Source: Paenibacillus_D tarimensis_A
GTDB taxonomy: Bacteria; Bacillota; Bacilli; Paenibacillales; Paenibacillaceae
NCBI GenBank assembly: GCA_041281825.1
Contig: CP166298.1
Coordinates: 1,922,001-1,986,000, forward strand
DNA: 64,000 nucleotides
Direction of reading: 5' to 3'
The notes below the pieces were generated by a model. The model was not told where the DNA came from. It worked only from the letters and a program-made list of their open reading frames with translations, and made no database searches. Within the stretch, counting starts at the first letter, position 1, and the number at the start of each line of letters is the position of its first letter. A program made the translations under genes and the position numbers. Of the stretch, positions 1 to 8,807 are shown piece after piece.

Positions 1-1
1 C

Positions 2-190
2 GCCGCGTTATTCGGAGCGGTATGGATAATATTCGCGCTCTTGGTCGTCGCAGCAAATCTTCATGCTTTGCTGGGCGTAGACGAGCAAATGCAGCGCGAG
101 CTAGGCAGGATCCGCCGAGCAAAGCGGCTGATGTGGCAGCACAAATTGCAGCAGCGAAACAATCGTTCAACTCGTTCAAATCATGGATAA
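2..190 (+). CDS. C-terminal fragment of a membrane protein (gene starts outside the window)
   Basis: Frame 2 is open from the left edge to a TAA at 188-190. The 62 visible residues begin with a hydrophobic stretch of about 18 residues (a membrane segment) and continue into a basic, glutamine- and arginine-rich tail, as in the cytoplasmic end of a small membrane protein. I do not recognise the family. Frame 1 is also open to 201, but its translation is arginine- and alanine-rich without a plausible fold, so frame 2 is preferred. An inverted repeat follows at once. Moderate confidence. Confidence 0.5.
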   Translation, partial: AALFGAVWIIFALLVVAANLHALLGVDEQMQRELGRIRRAKRLMWQHKLQQRNNRSTRSNHG

Positions 191-201
191 AAGGAAAGTG
201 A

Positions 202-228
202 AAGAGGCTGTCCAAAGGACAGCCTCTT
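202..228. terminator. Perfect 12-bp hairpin between convergent genes
   Basis: Arms at 202-213 and 217-228 are perfect complements with a three-base loop. The rightward side lacks a clear T-run. The leftward side is T-rich, which suits termination of the histidine kinase transcript, so it is probably bidirectional. Confidence 0.65.
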
Positions 229-282
229 GTTGAGCCGGCGTGAACGTGCGGAGGGCCGAGTTCGCCCGGGAAGCCAGATCCG

Positions 283-1632
283 CTAGGCCGTTTCCGTTTC
301 TAGCTTGTTGTTTACCGGCAGAACGAGTTCGAACACGACGTCATACTCCTCATCCGAGAGAATCGTTATGTTTCCGTTGTACTTCTTGACGATTTCGAGC
401 ACAATCGGAAGCCCGAGTCCGGAATGGGCACGTTCTTTCGTCGTATAACCAGGCGTGAACATAATCCGTTTCTCTTCCTCACTGAGCGCTCTGCCGCGGT
501 TGCCTACCTTTATGGTCATCATTCCGTCATTCACGGCAATGGAGAAGCGGACGTGACGTTCCCTTTCCGGCAGGAGCCCCGCTTCATCAAATGCATTGTC
601 GATCAAATTGCCGGCCACCCGTACCAGATCAATTATCTTTAAGGATTGCAGAGATTTCGGGCATTCCGGCAGCTCATAATTGAAGTTGATGCGCTTATCG
701 GCAGCGATCATTGCTTTGGCCTGAACGAGCGCGGCGATGGCGGAAGACGGAAGTCTGCTGTTCGGATCTTCCGTTGCGTGAATATGGGCGGAAACCTCTT
801 CAATATAGTGCTTGAGTTGATCGTATTTCTTCATGGAAAGCATGGATGAAATGATCTGGATATGATTCATGAAGTCATGACGCTGTCCGCGGATCGAAGT
901 CAGCATTTGCATTAAATCGCCGACATAGACGTTTTGAGTCATCCGGATCGCTTCTTCGCGCGTTTTGACGAATAACCGGACCGACATAAGCGTGACGACA
1001 ACGATCATGACCAAACAGATGTAAAAAAGGACGAGCGCCGCGATTTTATATCCGGTATAGTAATTGGTGATCATAAAAAGCGATAGAGTCAATGTTTGGA
1101 TGAAAATCAGCGTGATAAAATGCAGAATCGCCGTATCCTTCGCATCCGTCAAAAATTGGCGAATTTTCTTGGCCGGGTAATAACGTTTGCGCTGAAACAG
1201 CAAGCAAAGCATTGCCACGGCAGCAAAGGCAGGCCACATAAATAGGATCTTGTAGATGGTCGGGCCTCTGAGAATAAGGTCGACATCGATTAATTGGGAA
1301 ATGATAATATATGCTAAGGTGTCGTGCAGAATAACGGCCGTATAAAAGCAAATTTGAATCAGCAGCCTTACTCTGAGATTCAGCTCTTTGAAAAACAACC
1401 GAAGAAAGAAAAAAAACGATATAAGCGAGTTTATGATATGAAAATGGGTGGGTAATGCCAGAAATGTCATGTCCAAATAAATGGAAGAAATGACAGTGAA
1501 CCAAAGGAGGCGCACAAAAAGATGCTCTGTCCGAATACCCCAGAACAGGAATGCGAACCATGCAAAAATATAGGTTTGCGGAATCGATAAAAAGATCAAT
1601 ATATCTAAAGAATGCATTATATATTCCATCAT
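283..1632 (-). CDS. Membrane sensor histidine kinase, Spo0B/CitA-type, orphan
   Basis: 449 residues. Residues 9-222 contain six or seven hydrophobic segments. A dimerisation/phosphoacceptor helix follows with RHDFMNHIQ, placing the phosphorylated histidine at H252, the H-D-x-x-N-H pattern of Spo0B-like kinases. A GHKL ATPase domain has an N-box (NLIDNAFDEA, 342-351) and a G-box (SGLGLPIV, 404-411). The start is supported by AAGGAG five bases upstream. There is no extracellular PAS-like sensor loop, so the input is probably sensed in the membrane, as in KinB or AgrC-type kinases. No response regulator is adjacent on either side. The ligand and partner cannot be told from sequence. Confidence 0.88.
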   Translation of the reverse strand: MMEYIMHSLDILIFLSIPQTYIFAWFAFLFWGIRTEHLFVRLLWFTVISSIYLDMTFLALPTHFHIINSLISFFFFLRLFFKELNLRVRLLIQICFYTAVILHDTLAYIIISQLIDVDLILRGPTIYKILFMWPAFAAVAMLCLLFQRKRYYPAKKIRQFLTDAKDTAILHFITLIFIQTLTLSLFMITNYYTGYKIAALVLFYICLVMIVVVTLMSVRLFVKTREEAIRMTQNVYVGDLMQMLTSIRGQRHDFMNHIQIISSMLSMKKYDQLKHYIEEVSAHIHATEDPNSRLPSSAIAALVQAKAMIAADKRINFNYELPECPKSLQSLKIIDLVRVAGNLIDNAFDEAGLLPERERHVRFSIAVNDGMMTIKVGNRGRALSEEEKRIMFTPGYTTKERAHSGLGLPIVLEIVKKYNGNITILSDEEYDVVFELVLPVNNKLETETA

Positions 1633-1744
1633 TGAGACTCCTTAACATAATCGAAAAAGGATACCGTGGTCCCGGTGTCGAACAAAAAAAGGTGTTATGT
1701 ATACTTTACTTATTTTTTCGTCAGTTGGAAATGATTTTTTTAAA

Positions 1745-1878
1745 TGATAAGAAAGTATAAGTTTCACTACAGGATTTCCAAAGGAAATCCACTTCGTAAG
1801 CGTTCGCTTATACAAGCTTATCTTTCATCGCGAAACGATATTGCCTAAGTCAATGACGGCGGCAACCGTTTCTGCTTG
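1745..1878 (+). repeat. Family 2 structured repeat, copy A (upstream of ytoI)
   Basis: Domain 1: GATAAG (1746-1751) and TATAAG (1756-1761) pair with CTTATA (1807-1812) and CTTATC (1817-1822), enclosing the perfect hairpin GGATTTCC/GGAAATCC (1772-1779, 1783-1790). Domain 2: GAAACG (1832-1837) pairs with CGTTTC (1867-1872), enclosing a TTGCC/GGCAA stem, and ends in TGCTTG (1873-1878). The same plan recurs at 22338-22517. The rest of the 309-base gap between the kinase and ytoI shows no gene and no convincing promoter. Confidence 0.75.
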
Positions 1879-1941
1879 AATCTTCAAACCAGGATGGACG
1901 ACAATAGTTACCAATTATCGATGAAAGCTGAGGAGAAGACA

Positions 1942-3291
1942 ATGATTCCGACGGACCCGGAGCAGGAGACACTGACCAAACATGAAATCATCCTGAAATA
2001 TATCCAGGGGCTCAATATCGGCGATAAGATATCGGTTCGTTCGATCGCCAAAGCGCTGGACGTGAGTGAGGGAACGGCTTACAGAGCGCTGAAGGAAGCG
2101 GAGAAAATAGGGATTGTAAGCACCAAGGAGCGGATCGGCACTGTCCGTATTGAGAAAAAACAGCGGAACCAGCTGGACCGGCTTACATTCGCCGAAGTGG
2201 CTGCAATACTTGACGGAGATGTGCTGGGCGGCGCTTCCGGATTGGATACTCCGCTGCATAAATTTGTCATTGGCGCGATGGAGCTGGATGCCATGCTCGC
2301 CTATATCGACAAGGGCAGCCTCCTTATTGTAGGTAACCGCGAGAATGCTCACCGGTGTGCAATCGAAGAGGGAGCGGGCGTTCTTATAACGGGGGGATTC
2401 GATACCAGCATGGATGTGAAACGGCTTGCCGATGAACGCGGACTGCCGATTATTTCGTCCAAGCACGATACGTTTACGGTCGCTTCCATTATCAATAGAG
2501 CGATGTACGACCGGGTCATCAAACGTAAAATAATGCTGATCGAAGACATCGTTTCGTTCGACCGGACGATCGATACGCTGAAGCCTGGAGATCCGGTGGA
2601 GATGTTTTTCCGGCTTCAAAGCAATACAGGGCAAACGCATTATCCTGTTATCGACGAATGGAACCGCCTGATCGGAATCGTAACCGCCAAGGATATAGTG
2701 GGTTCCTCACAAGAACAGACCGTCGACAAGGTTATGACGCGCAACCCGATAACCGTCCGTCCGAATATGCCGATTACGGCCGCCGCCCATACGATGGCTT
2801 CTGAAGGAGTGGACATGCTGCCGATCGTGGACCGGCAGCGCAAGCTGCTCGCTGTCGTCCGGCGTCATGAAGTGCTTGCGGCGATGCAATTCGCTAATAA
2901 GCAGCCGAAATCAGGCGAGACGTTCGACGATTTGATCTGGAACGGCTTCGTGAAAATACCCGGAGAGAAGGAAGGTGAGGGCTGGGTTTACCGCGGACGC
3001 ATAACGCCCCAGATGTCCGGCCCGCTTGGTACCTCTTCGGAAGGCATCCTTATGACGCTGCTGATGCAAAGCACGAGGAGAACGATATGGGAGCTGATCA
3101 GAAGGGACCATATGCCGGAGAGCATAACGACGTATTATGTCCGTCCGATCCAGATCGACAGCGAAATATCGATTACGCCGAAGCTGCTTGAAATGAACCG
3201 GAAATCGGCCAAGCTTGAGGTCGAAATCGTTGACGACATGGGGCTGGCGGCGAAGGCAATGCTGGCCGTACAAATGATGGACCCTTATTAA
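1942..3291 (+). CDS. ytoI: YtoI-like protein: HTH, DRTGG, CBS pair and hotdog domains
   Basis: 450 residues from an ATG with GAGGAG six bases upstream. In-frame TTG 1876 and ATG 1894 and 1921 are possible but have poorer ribosome sites. An N-terminal winged helix (about 10-70, SVRSIAKALDVSEGTAYRA) is followed by a DRTGG domain (about 85-195), two CBS motifs (about 200-315) and a C-terminal thioesterase-like hotdog domain (about 330-450). The order matches B. subtilis YtoI. CBS domains usually bind adenine nucleotides, so a nucleotide-responsive regulator or enzyme is likely, but no target is known to me. It converges on ytpI, as in Bacillus. Confidence 0.9.
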   Translation: MIPTDPEQETLTKHEIILKYIQGLNIGDKISVRSIAKALDVSEGTAYRALKEAEKIGIVSTKERIGTVRIEKKQRNQLDRLTFAEVAAILDGDVLGGASGLDTPLHKFVIGAMELDAMLAYIDKGSLLIVGNRENAHRCAIEEGAGVLITGGFDTSMDVKRLADERGLPIISSKHDTFTVASIINRAMYDRVIKRKIMLIEDIVSFDRTIDTLKPGDPVEMFFRLQSNTGQTHYPVIDEWNRLIGIVTAKDIVGSSQEQTVDKVMTRNPITVRPNMPITAAAHTMASEGVDMLPIVDRQRKLLAVVRRHEVLAAMQFANKQPKSGETFDDLIWNGFVKIPGEKEGEGWVYRGRITPQMSGPLGTSSEGILMTLLMQSTRRTIWELIRRDHMPESITTYYVRPIQIDSEISITPKLLEMNRKSAKLEVEIVDDMGLAAKAMLAVQMMDPY

Positions 3292-3334
3292 GGGGAGTAT
3301 AAAAAGCCAGCTGCTTTCAACCTCAAGAGTGCGC

Positions 3335-3371
3335 AAAAGTCCCGGCTTTCCTTATCGGAACCGGGACTTTT
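3335..3371. terminator. Bidirectional terminator between ytoI and ytpI
   Basis: AAAAGTCCCGG (3335-3345) and CCGGGACTTTT (3361-3371) form an 11-bp stem with A and T runs on both outer sides, serving the converging ytoI and ytpI transcripts. Confidence 0.85.
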
Positions 3372-3386
3372 TATCGGTGCTGATGA

Positions 3387-3695
3387 TTATTTCTCTTTCA
3401 TCGTGCCGTATATGCTGTGATTGCGCAAGCCTGCGAACAAATTAAAGAGTCCGAGGACAAGAAACAACGAGCCGACGATGACTCGGACGCTGGATCCGCT
3501 GAACATGACCATCTGAATCAGCGACAGCAGAACAAGCATGACGCCCATGCAAATATTCATCCTCGCGGCATTTAGTCCTCGAAATTTTACATCCCGGGAC
3601 CGTCGGGATTTCATACTGAAAAACACGGTTAGCAGCAGCATCGCGATAATGCCGGCGATGAGCAGCCATTGAAGGACTACCATAACGATGGACAT
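3387..3695 (-). CDS. ytpI: YtpI family small membrane protein
   Basis: 102 residues with three predicted membrane helices: residues 3-27, 46-65 and 69-88. Size, hydrophobic pattern and position between ytoI and ytrI match YtpI of Bacillus, whose function is unknown. The annotated ATG lies directly against AAAGGAG, too close for normal initiation. The next in-frame ATG, four codons on, is about 12 bases from the same site, so the true start is uncertain by a few residues. Confidence 0.82.
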   Translation of the reverse strand: MSIVMVVLQWLLIAGIIAMLLLTVFFSMKSRRSRDVKFRGLNAARMNICMGVMLVLLSLIQMVMFSGSSVRVIVGSLFLVLGLFNLFAGLRNHSIYGTMKEK

Positions 3696-3748
3696 CTCCT
3701 TTGACTAGCTGAATGAAGAGTTATTGGTCTTTTCGTCATTGTATCACG

Positions 3749-4252
3749 TCAAACCCCTTCGTGCACCTTGGCTTCGATCCATACGTCCAGGGTCGTTCCG
3801 ATAAGGAGAATCGTTCTTACCGTAATGATGTAATCCTTCCCGAGGATATCGGTATAAATCTTGTCGTCAAGCAGCGCCCGAACAAGCTTGTCGTCGGATG
3901 CGACCTTATATACGCTTCGTCCGACCAAGACATCGAAATCTTTTTTTATTTCCTTCTTCAGTTCTACCGATGTCTGCGTATCGAACCCTGCCGAAGCCGC
4001 TCCCTCCGACGGCTCGATGTTGATATGAATCGTTTTGATGATCGTTTGCTGATCCTTAAAATCCTTGAGGCTTTTGATCTCCTCATCTCGTTCTTCAATC
4101 ATGCTGTTTAATTCAGAAATCGTGCCGTACAACGCGTACAATTGATAATGATACATGCTGTTATACATTATGGCGCCGATGACGACGCCGAGGAGCAGCA
4201 CGCCTGCGGAATGCATGGTACGTTTATAGCGCTCGAATTGAGGCACCCGCAT
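3749..4252 (-). CDS. ytrI: Sporulation membrane protein YtrI
   Basis: 167 residues: a short basic N-terminus, one membrane helix at about 15-33, a coiled-coil-like segment (about 38-70) and a soluble C-terminal domain. In Bacillus YtrI acts with YtrH in the mother cell during sporulation. The start lies four bases after the ytrH stop, so the two are translated from one message, with a GGGAGG site inside the end of ytrH. Identification rests on size, topology and the conserved ytrI-ytrH-dnaE order. Confidence 0.86.
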   Translation of the reverse strand: MRVPQFERYKRTMHSAGVLLLGVVIGAIMYNSMYHYQLYALYGTISELNSMIEERDEEIKSLKDFKDQQTIIKTIHINIEPSEGAASAGFDTQTSVELKKEIKKDFDVLVGRSVYKVASDDKLVRALLDDKIYTDILGKDYIITVRTILLIGTTLDVWIEAKVHEGV

Positions 4253-4255
4253 CGG

Positions 4256-4591
4256 TTACAGCGCCTCCCTGCAAATGAGCTTGATCAGCTCCGTTCCCAT
4301 ATGCGCTCCCAGAAATGCACTCAATATCATGCAAATCTGCTGCATGACCGGAGACAAATGACCTTCCATCATGTTCGTTTCGATTACCCGCATCGGATCG
4401 ATCGTCCCTCCGACAGCCGCGACGATCGCCCATATTTTCAATTTTCCCGCCGTGTCGATCATTGCCGTTGCGGGTGCCTGGAAAACGAGCACCGATCCGA
4501 TTCCTGCAAGCAGCGAACCCCCGATGACAACGCCGAATGCGATAAAGAAATCCAGAATTGTTTTGGATAAAAAGTAATTCACGCCGCTCAT
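4256..4591 (-). CDS. ytrH: Sporulation protein YtrH
   Basis: 111 residues with hydrophobic segments near residues 10-37, 50-63 and 85-98, typical of the YtrH family of mother-cell sporulation membrane proteins. It is the first gene of the leftward ytrH-ytrI pair and is divergent from dnaE, as in Bacillus. A sigma-E-like promoter lies about 55 bases upstream. Mutants of the Bacillus homologue make poorly resistant spores. Confidence 0.87.
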   Translation of the reverse strand: MSGVNYFLSKTILDFFIAFGVVIGGSLLAGIGSVLVFQAPATAMIDTAGKLKIWAIVAAVGGTIDPMRVIETNMMEGHLSPVMQQICMILSAFLGAHMGTELIKLICREAL

Positions 4592-4645
4592 TCATACCAC
4601 CGCCTTGACGATCTTCGGACGGCCGTTTCCGGTTGTCCTAATTTC

Positions 4646-4675
4646 ATTTTATGGGCGAACCTGAAGCCATTATGA
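4646..4675 (-). promoter_or_regulatory. Candidate sigma-E promoter for ytrH-ytrI
   Basis: Reading leftward, TCATAAT (4669-4675) resembles the sigma-E -35 consensus and CATAAAAT (4646-4653) its -10 consensus, with a 15-base spacer. The Bacillus ytrHI operon is sigma-E dependent, which supports the call. Each box has one mismatch. Confidence 0.45.
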
Positions 4676-4748
4676 TAAAATAAAGAAATATTGATTGGAA
4701 TCGTGACAAACGTAGGCACCGAAGTGATATTAAGGAAGGGTCTTGCGA

Positions 4749-7700
4749 ATGAAAAATGGGAACGCATTTGTGCACTTGCATGTGCACAGCGAATACAGCC
4801 TGCTGGACGGAGCGGCCCGTATCCGGGATTTGACGGCAAGAGCGGCGGAGCTCGGCATGAAGGCGCTCGCATTGACGGACCACGGCGTGATGTACGGCAT
4901 CGTACCGTTTTACCGGGCATGCCTCGAACACGGCATCAAACCGATTATCGGCTGCGAGTTATATATGACAATGGGTTCGCGGTTTGACAGAGGCCCGCGG
5001 AAGGATAATCCGATCTATCACCTGATTGCGCTTGCCAAGAACGAAACAGGCTACCGCAATCTGATGAAGCTCTGCTCAATCGGTCATCTGGAAGGGTTTC
5101 ACTACAAACCCCGTGTCGATCTGGCCTCGCTGCGGGATTGTGCGGAAGGGCTCGTCATTCTGAGCTCCTGTCTGCGCGGCGAGGTTTCCCAGCATCTGTT
5201 GTACGACCGCTACGAAGAAGCGAAATCGGCTGCGCTCCGCTACCGGGACATATTTGGGGGAGATTTTTACCTGGAGATCCAGGACCACGGACTGCTGGAC
5301 CAGAAGAAAGTCATTGCCGGGATGTTTAAGCTGGCTGAAGAGACGGGAATTCAGCTGGCTGCGACGAATGATGTCCATTATTTGCGGAATGAGGATGCAA
5401 CGGTGCAGGATGTTCTGATCTGTATCGGCACCGGCAAGTCGGTGGACGATCCCGACCGGATGCGGATGATGACCGATCAGCTTTTTTTGAAGAGTGCCGA
5501 TGAAATGGCGGCTTTGTTTCCTCATGTGCCGGAGGCGGTTGCCAATACCGCAGCCATTGCGGATAAATGCAATGTAGAACTCGAATTCGGGCGCGCGCTC
5601 CTGCCGTCGTTCTCGCCGCTGCCGGAAGGCTTGACCACCGCCGCTTTTTTGCGGCGTTTATGCGAGGAAGGTCTCGAACGACGTTATGCCGGAGGGGACC
5701 GGTGGCTCTATGAACCGGGATTCGCGGAGCGGGCAAAAGAAAGACTTGCTTATGAGCTGCGAATCATCGAGTCGATGGGATTCAGCGATTACTTTCTTAT
5801 CGTATGGGATTTTATCCGTTATGCGCATGAGAGAGGGATCCGGACCGGACCGGGGAGGGGGTCCTCGGCAGGCAGTCTTGTCGCTTATGTGTTGAATATT
5901 ACCGATGTGGACCCGATAAAATACAAATTGCTTTTTGAACGGTTTCTTAATCCGGAAAGAATTACGATGCCGGATATCGATATCGATTTCAACGATGAGC
6001 GGCGGGACGAGGTAATCGCTTATGTGTCGCAAAAGTATGGAGATGCGCACGTTGCGCAGATCATTACGTTCGGAACGATGGCTGCGCGGGCAGCCGTCCG
6101 GGATGTCGGGCGCGCCCTTAACGTGCCGTATGCCGAAACAGATCGTGCGGCGAAGCTGATTCCGCATCAGCCAGGGTTGACAATTGAGGCTGCGTTGCAG
6201 GCGAGTCCGGAGCTGCAAGAAGCCTGCAAACGCCAGCCGAAGACTGAAGAGATGCTGCGCATGGCCGTAAAGGTGGAGGGGATGCCGCGCCATGCGTCGA
6301 CTCATGCGGCGGGCGTTGTCATCTCCAGAGAACCGCTGACGCATTATGTGCCGCTTCAGGCGGGAGGGGACAAGACGGCGCTTACGCAATATTCGATGGA
6401 ACATCTGGAGGCGATCGGCCTCTTGAAAATGGATTTTCTCGGACTTCGAACATTGTCTATTTTGGAGCGCACAATTGCCTGGGTCAAGGAGCTGTACGGT
6501 ATTGACATTGATTTCCGGAATGTTCGGGACGACGATCCGGCTACATATGCCATGCTTGGCAAAGGGGAGACGACCGGAATCTTCCAACTGGAGTCCGCCG
6601 GCATGCGCCGGGTGCTTAAGGAGCTGAAGCCGACTGTCTTCGAGGATATCGTATCGGTGCTTGCGCTTTATCGTCCGGGTCCGATGGAATTTATTCCAAA
6701 TTATATTCAGAGCAAGCATGGGCTTGCAAAAGTGGAGTACCCGCACCCGTCGCTTGCGCCGATCCTTGCCGACACCTGCGGCATAATCGTATATCAGGAG
6801 CAGATTATGCAGATTGCGGCGACGATGGCCGGCTTCTCGCTCGGAGAGGCCGATTTGCTGCGCAGGGCTGTCTCGAAGAAGAAACGCGAAGTATTGGACG
6901 AGCAGCGGCAGCATTTTGTCGAAGGCAGTTTGCGTCAAGGTTATACGGCCGATGAGGCAAACCTGGTTTACGATATGATCGTCCGCTTTGCCGATTACGG
7001 TTTTCCCCGGGCGCATGCGGCGGCGTATGGCGTGCTGGCTTTTCAGACCGCTTGGCTGAAGGCCAATTATCCTGTGCCTTTCATGGCTTCGATGCTCGCC
7101 TCGGTCACCGGCAACCAGCGCAAAACAGCCGAATATGTGGACGAATGCCGGAGAATGGGGATCGCCGTCCTGTCGCCCGATGTGTTGGAGAGCGGGATAT
7201 CGTTCACACCGGCCGGCGGAGCGGTCCGGTTCGGCCTCGCCGCCATAAAGAACGTGGGAACACAGGCGATTGAAGCGATTTTGCGCGAACGGAGCGAAGG
7301 CTCATTCGTCAGCCTGCTCGATCTGTGCCGCCGTGTCGATCTCCGGGTCGTCAACAAAAGGGTGTTAGAATCGCTGATTCAGGCGGGAGCCGCCGATTCG
7401 CTTCCCGGACACCGGGCGCAATTGCTCGGTGCGCTTGATGAAACGGTTGAAGCGGCGCTCAAATGGCGGAAAGAGCGGGAGGAGCTGCAGATCGAGCTGT
7501 TTGGTTTCGAGGAGGTACAGAATTGGGACGTCGAGCTGCCGGATATTCAGCCGTTCAGCGCTGCGCAAACATTGGAATTCGAACGCGAGCTGCTTGGCCT
7601 CTACTTGTCCGGCCATCCGCTCGACGCTTACGAGGACCGGCTGCAGCAGATCGGTCTGTCACGGATGGTCGACCTGGCCGAAGCGCAGGACGGCACCCAG

Positions 7701-8408
7701 GCGGTGGTCGCAGTAATGGTCGTGTCAGTGAAGCCTTTCACAACGAAAAAGGGGCAGCCGATGGCGTTTCTTGAGCTGGAGGACCGCGTTATGCGCGTCG
7801 AGGCAGTCGCCTTCCCGACGGTATGGAAGCGGTGCGCCTCCGTATTTGTTAAAGGCGGCGTTGCGCTCGTGCAGGCCGCCGTACAGCAGGAGGACGACGA
7901 CTTCAAGCTGCTCATCGAAGAAGCAGTGCCGCTTGAGGCTGCCGACCTGGAAGCGCTGGCCGGCCGGCTTCTGCGGCAGTCGCGGTCCCGCACAGCGCGG
8001 GCCCGCCAGACCGGCCCGTACGGCGCTGCTGTGCCCGCGGGCAGAGCCGCACTGTCGGGGCCTCCGCATACGGCGGCAATACGGCCCGGAGCCGGCAAGG
8101 AGGCGCTGCCGGCGGCACAGCGCGGGAAGGCGCGGCGGGGAGGGCCTGCGCCGAATGAGGGCGGCGCTGCAGGAGCAAAGCGGCAGCGCCTGTACATTAA
8201 GATCGCCGCCGATAGTGAACAGGCGGCGCGGCTTGAACGGCTGAAAGCGCTGCTCGCAGGCCATTCGGGTTCGATTGACACGGTATTGTTCTATGAACGG
8301 GAGCAGCGCACGCTCGCATTAAGCGACAAATACCGGGTCAAGCCTTCGCCGCAGCTGCTTAGAGCGATTGCGGAACTGCTCGGAGAAGGTACAGCTGTCG
8401 TGAAATAG
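4749..8408 (+). CDS. dnaE: DNA polymerase III alpha subunit, DnaE type
   Basis: 1219 residues from ATG 4749, eight bases after an AAGGAAGGG ribosome site. TTG 4743 is too close to that site. An N-terminal PHP domain carries HLHVHSEYS (H9, H11, H13). The polymerase domain has PGRGSSAG near residue 366 and the catalytic aspartates in PDIDIDF (408-414). A helix-hairpin-helix region and an OB fold (about 975-1060) follow. Firmicutes use this enzyme beside PolC to extend primers at the fork. The protein is longer than the roughly 1115-residue Bacillus enzyme, mainly because of an Ala/Gly/Arg-rich, high-GC insertion at about 1074-1145 before the C-terminal domain. Confidence 0.97.
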   Translation: MKNGNAFVHLHVHSEYSLLDGAARIRDLTARAAELGMKALALTDHGVMYGIVPFYRACLEHGIKPIIGCELYMTMGSRFDRGPRKDNPIYHLIALAKNETGYRNLMKLCSIGHLEGFHYKPRVDLASLRDCAEGLVILSSCLRGEVSQHLLYDRYEEAKSAALRYRDIFGGDFYLEIQDHGLLDQKKVIAGMFKLAEETGIQLAATNDVHYLRNEDATVQDVLICIGTGKSVDDPDRMRMMTDQLFLKSADEMAALFPHVPEAVANTAAIADKCNVELEFGRALLPSFSPLPEGLTTAAFLRRLCEEGLERRYAGGDRWLYEPGFAERAKERLAYELRIIESMGFSDYFLIVWDFIRYAHERGIRTGPGRGSSAGSLVAYVLNITDVDPIKYKLLFERFLNPERITMPDIDIDFNDERRDEVIAYVSQKYGDAHVAQIITFGTMAARAAVRDVGRALNVPYAETDRAAKLIPHQPGLTIEAALQASPELQEACKRQPKTEEMLRMAVKVEGMPRHASTHAAGVVISREPLTHYVPLQAGGDKTALTQYSMEHLEAIGLLKMDFLGLRTLSILERTIAWVKELYGIDIDFRNVRDDDPATYAMLGKGETTGIFQLESAGMRRVLKELKPTVFEDIVSVLALYRPGPMEFIPNYIQSKHGLAKVEYPHPSLAPILADTCGIIVYQEQIMQIAATMAGFSLGEADLLRRAVSKKKREVLDEQRQHFVEGSLRQGYTADEANLVYDMIVRFADYGFPRAHAAAYGVLAFQTAWLKANYPVPFMASMLASVTGNQRKTAEYVDECRRMGIAVLSPDVLESGISFTPAGGAVRFGLAAIKNVGTQAIEAILRERSEGSFVSLLDLCRRVDLRVVNKRVLESLIQAGAADSLPGHRAQLLGALDETVEAALKWRKEREELQIELFGFEEVQNWDVELPDIQPFSAAQTLEFERELLGLYLSGHPLDAYEDRLQQIGLSRMVDLAEAQDGTQAVVAVMVVSVKPFTTKKGQPMAFLELEDRVMRVEAVAFPTVWKRCASVFVKGGVALVQAAVQQEDDDFKLLIEEAVPLEAADLEALAGRLLRQSRSRTARARQTGPYGAAVPAGRAALSGPPHTAAIRPGAGKEALPAAQRGKARRGGPAPNEGGAAGAKRQRLYIKIAADSEQAARLERLKALLAGHSGSIDTVLFYEREQRTLALSDKYRVKPSPQLLRAIAELLGEGTAVVK

Positions 8409-8585
8409 CCGTTTTTGTCGAGCCGGTGTAAGATGCCTGGAATAATGGCTTGCCCTCCCAGCCGATACTCCGCCGGAGGAACCGGTATGGCCGCCTGGGA
8501 TTGGCTCTCTCAATCAATTCGCAAACGACGCGGTTGAAAGAAACTAATAGGCTGGATAAGATACTTCGAAAAAGCCGGCCGCACA

Positions 8586-8614
8586 CCGCTAAACTGAAAA
8601 AACTGCTTTAGCGG
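8586..8614. other. Hairpin in the dnaE-pgpA-like gap
   Basis: CCGCTAAA (8586-8593) and TTTAGCGG (8607-8614) form an 8-bp stem about 180 bases after dnaE. No T-run follows, so it is a weak terminator candidate at best. The 399-base gap 8409-8807 otherwise holds only the family 2 repeat at its right end. I found no coding sequence in it. Confidence 0.35.
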
Positions 8615-8706
8615 CAAAATGCACACCGGAGCCGTGTAATTTCAGCCCTGATTTCTTTTATTTCTATGCACATAAGATGGCTATCCCGCATACATTTAGG
8701 AGACAT

Positions 8707-8788
8707 ACAAGCTTTCGCGGTGGGGAGTAGCGGAGACCGCGAAACGATGCTGCCGCCTCCTTGAGGCGGCGACCGTCGTTTCTGCTTG
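8707..8788 (+). repeat. Family 2 structured repeat, copy B (upstream of first PgpA-like gene)
   Basis: TTTCGCGGT (8713-8721) pairs with ACCGCGAAA (8736-8744). Alternatively GAAACGA (8741-8747) pairs with TCGTTTC (8776-8782), enclosing the perfect stem GCCGCCTC/GAGGCGGC (8752-8759, 8763-8770). The element ends in TGCTTG like copies A and C and is followed by the GGGAGGG ribosome site. The two pairings share GAAA and so exclude each other. Confidence 0.7.
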
Positions 8789-8807
8789 CAGGCGGGAGGG
8801 ATTAGGT

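Noticed and set aside
1..201. Frame 1 open frame at the left edge
   Set aside because: Arginine-, alanine- and serine-rich translation without structure; frame 2 encodes a convincing membrane helix and charged tail.
5658..7016. A 452-codon antisense frame within dnaE
   Set aside because: It lies wholly inside a highly conserved polymerase gene with a complete set of motifs; no start signals or recognisable domains.
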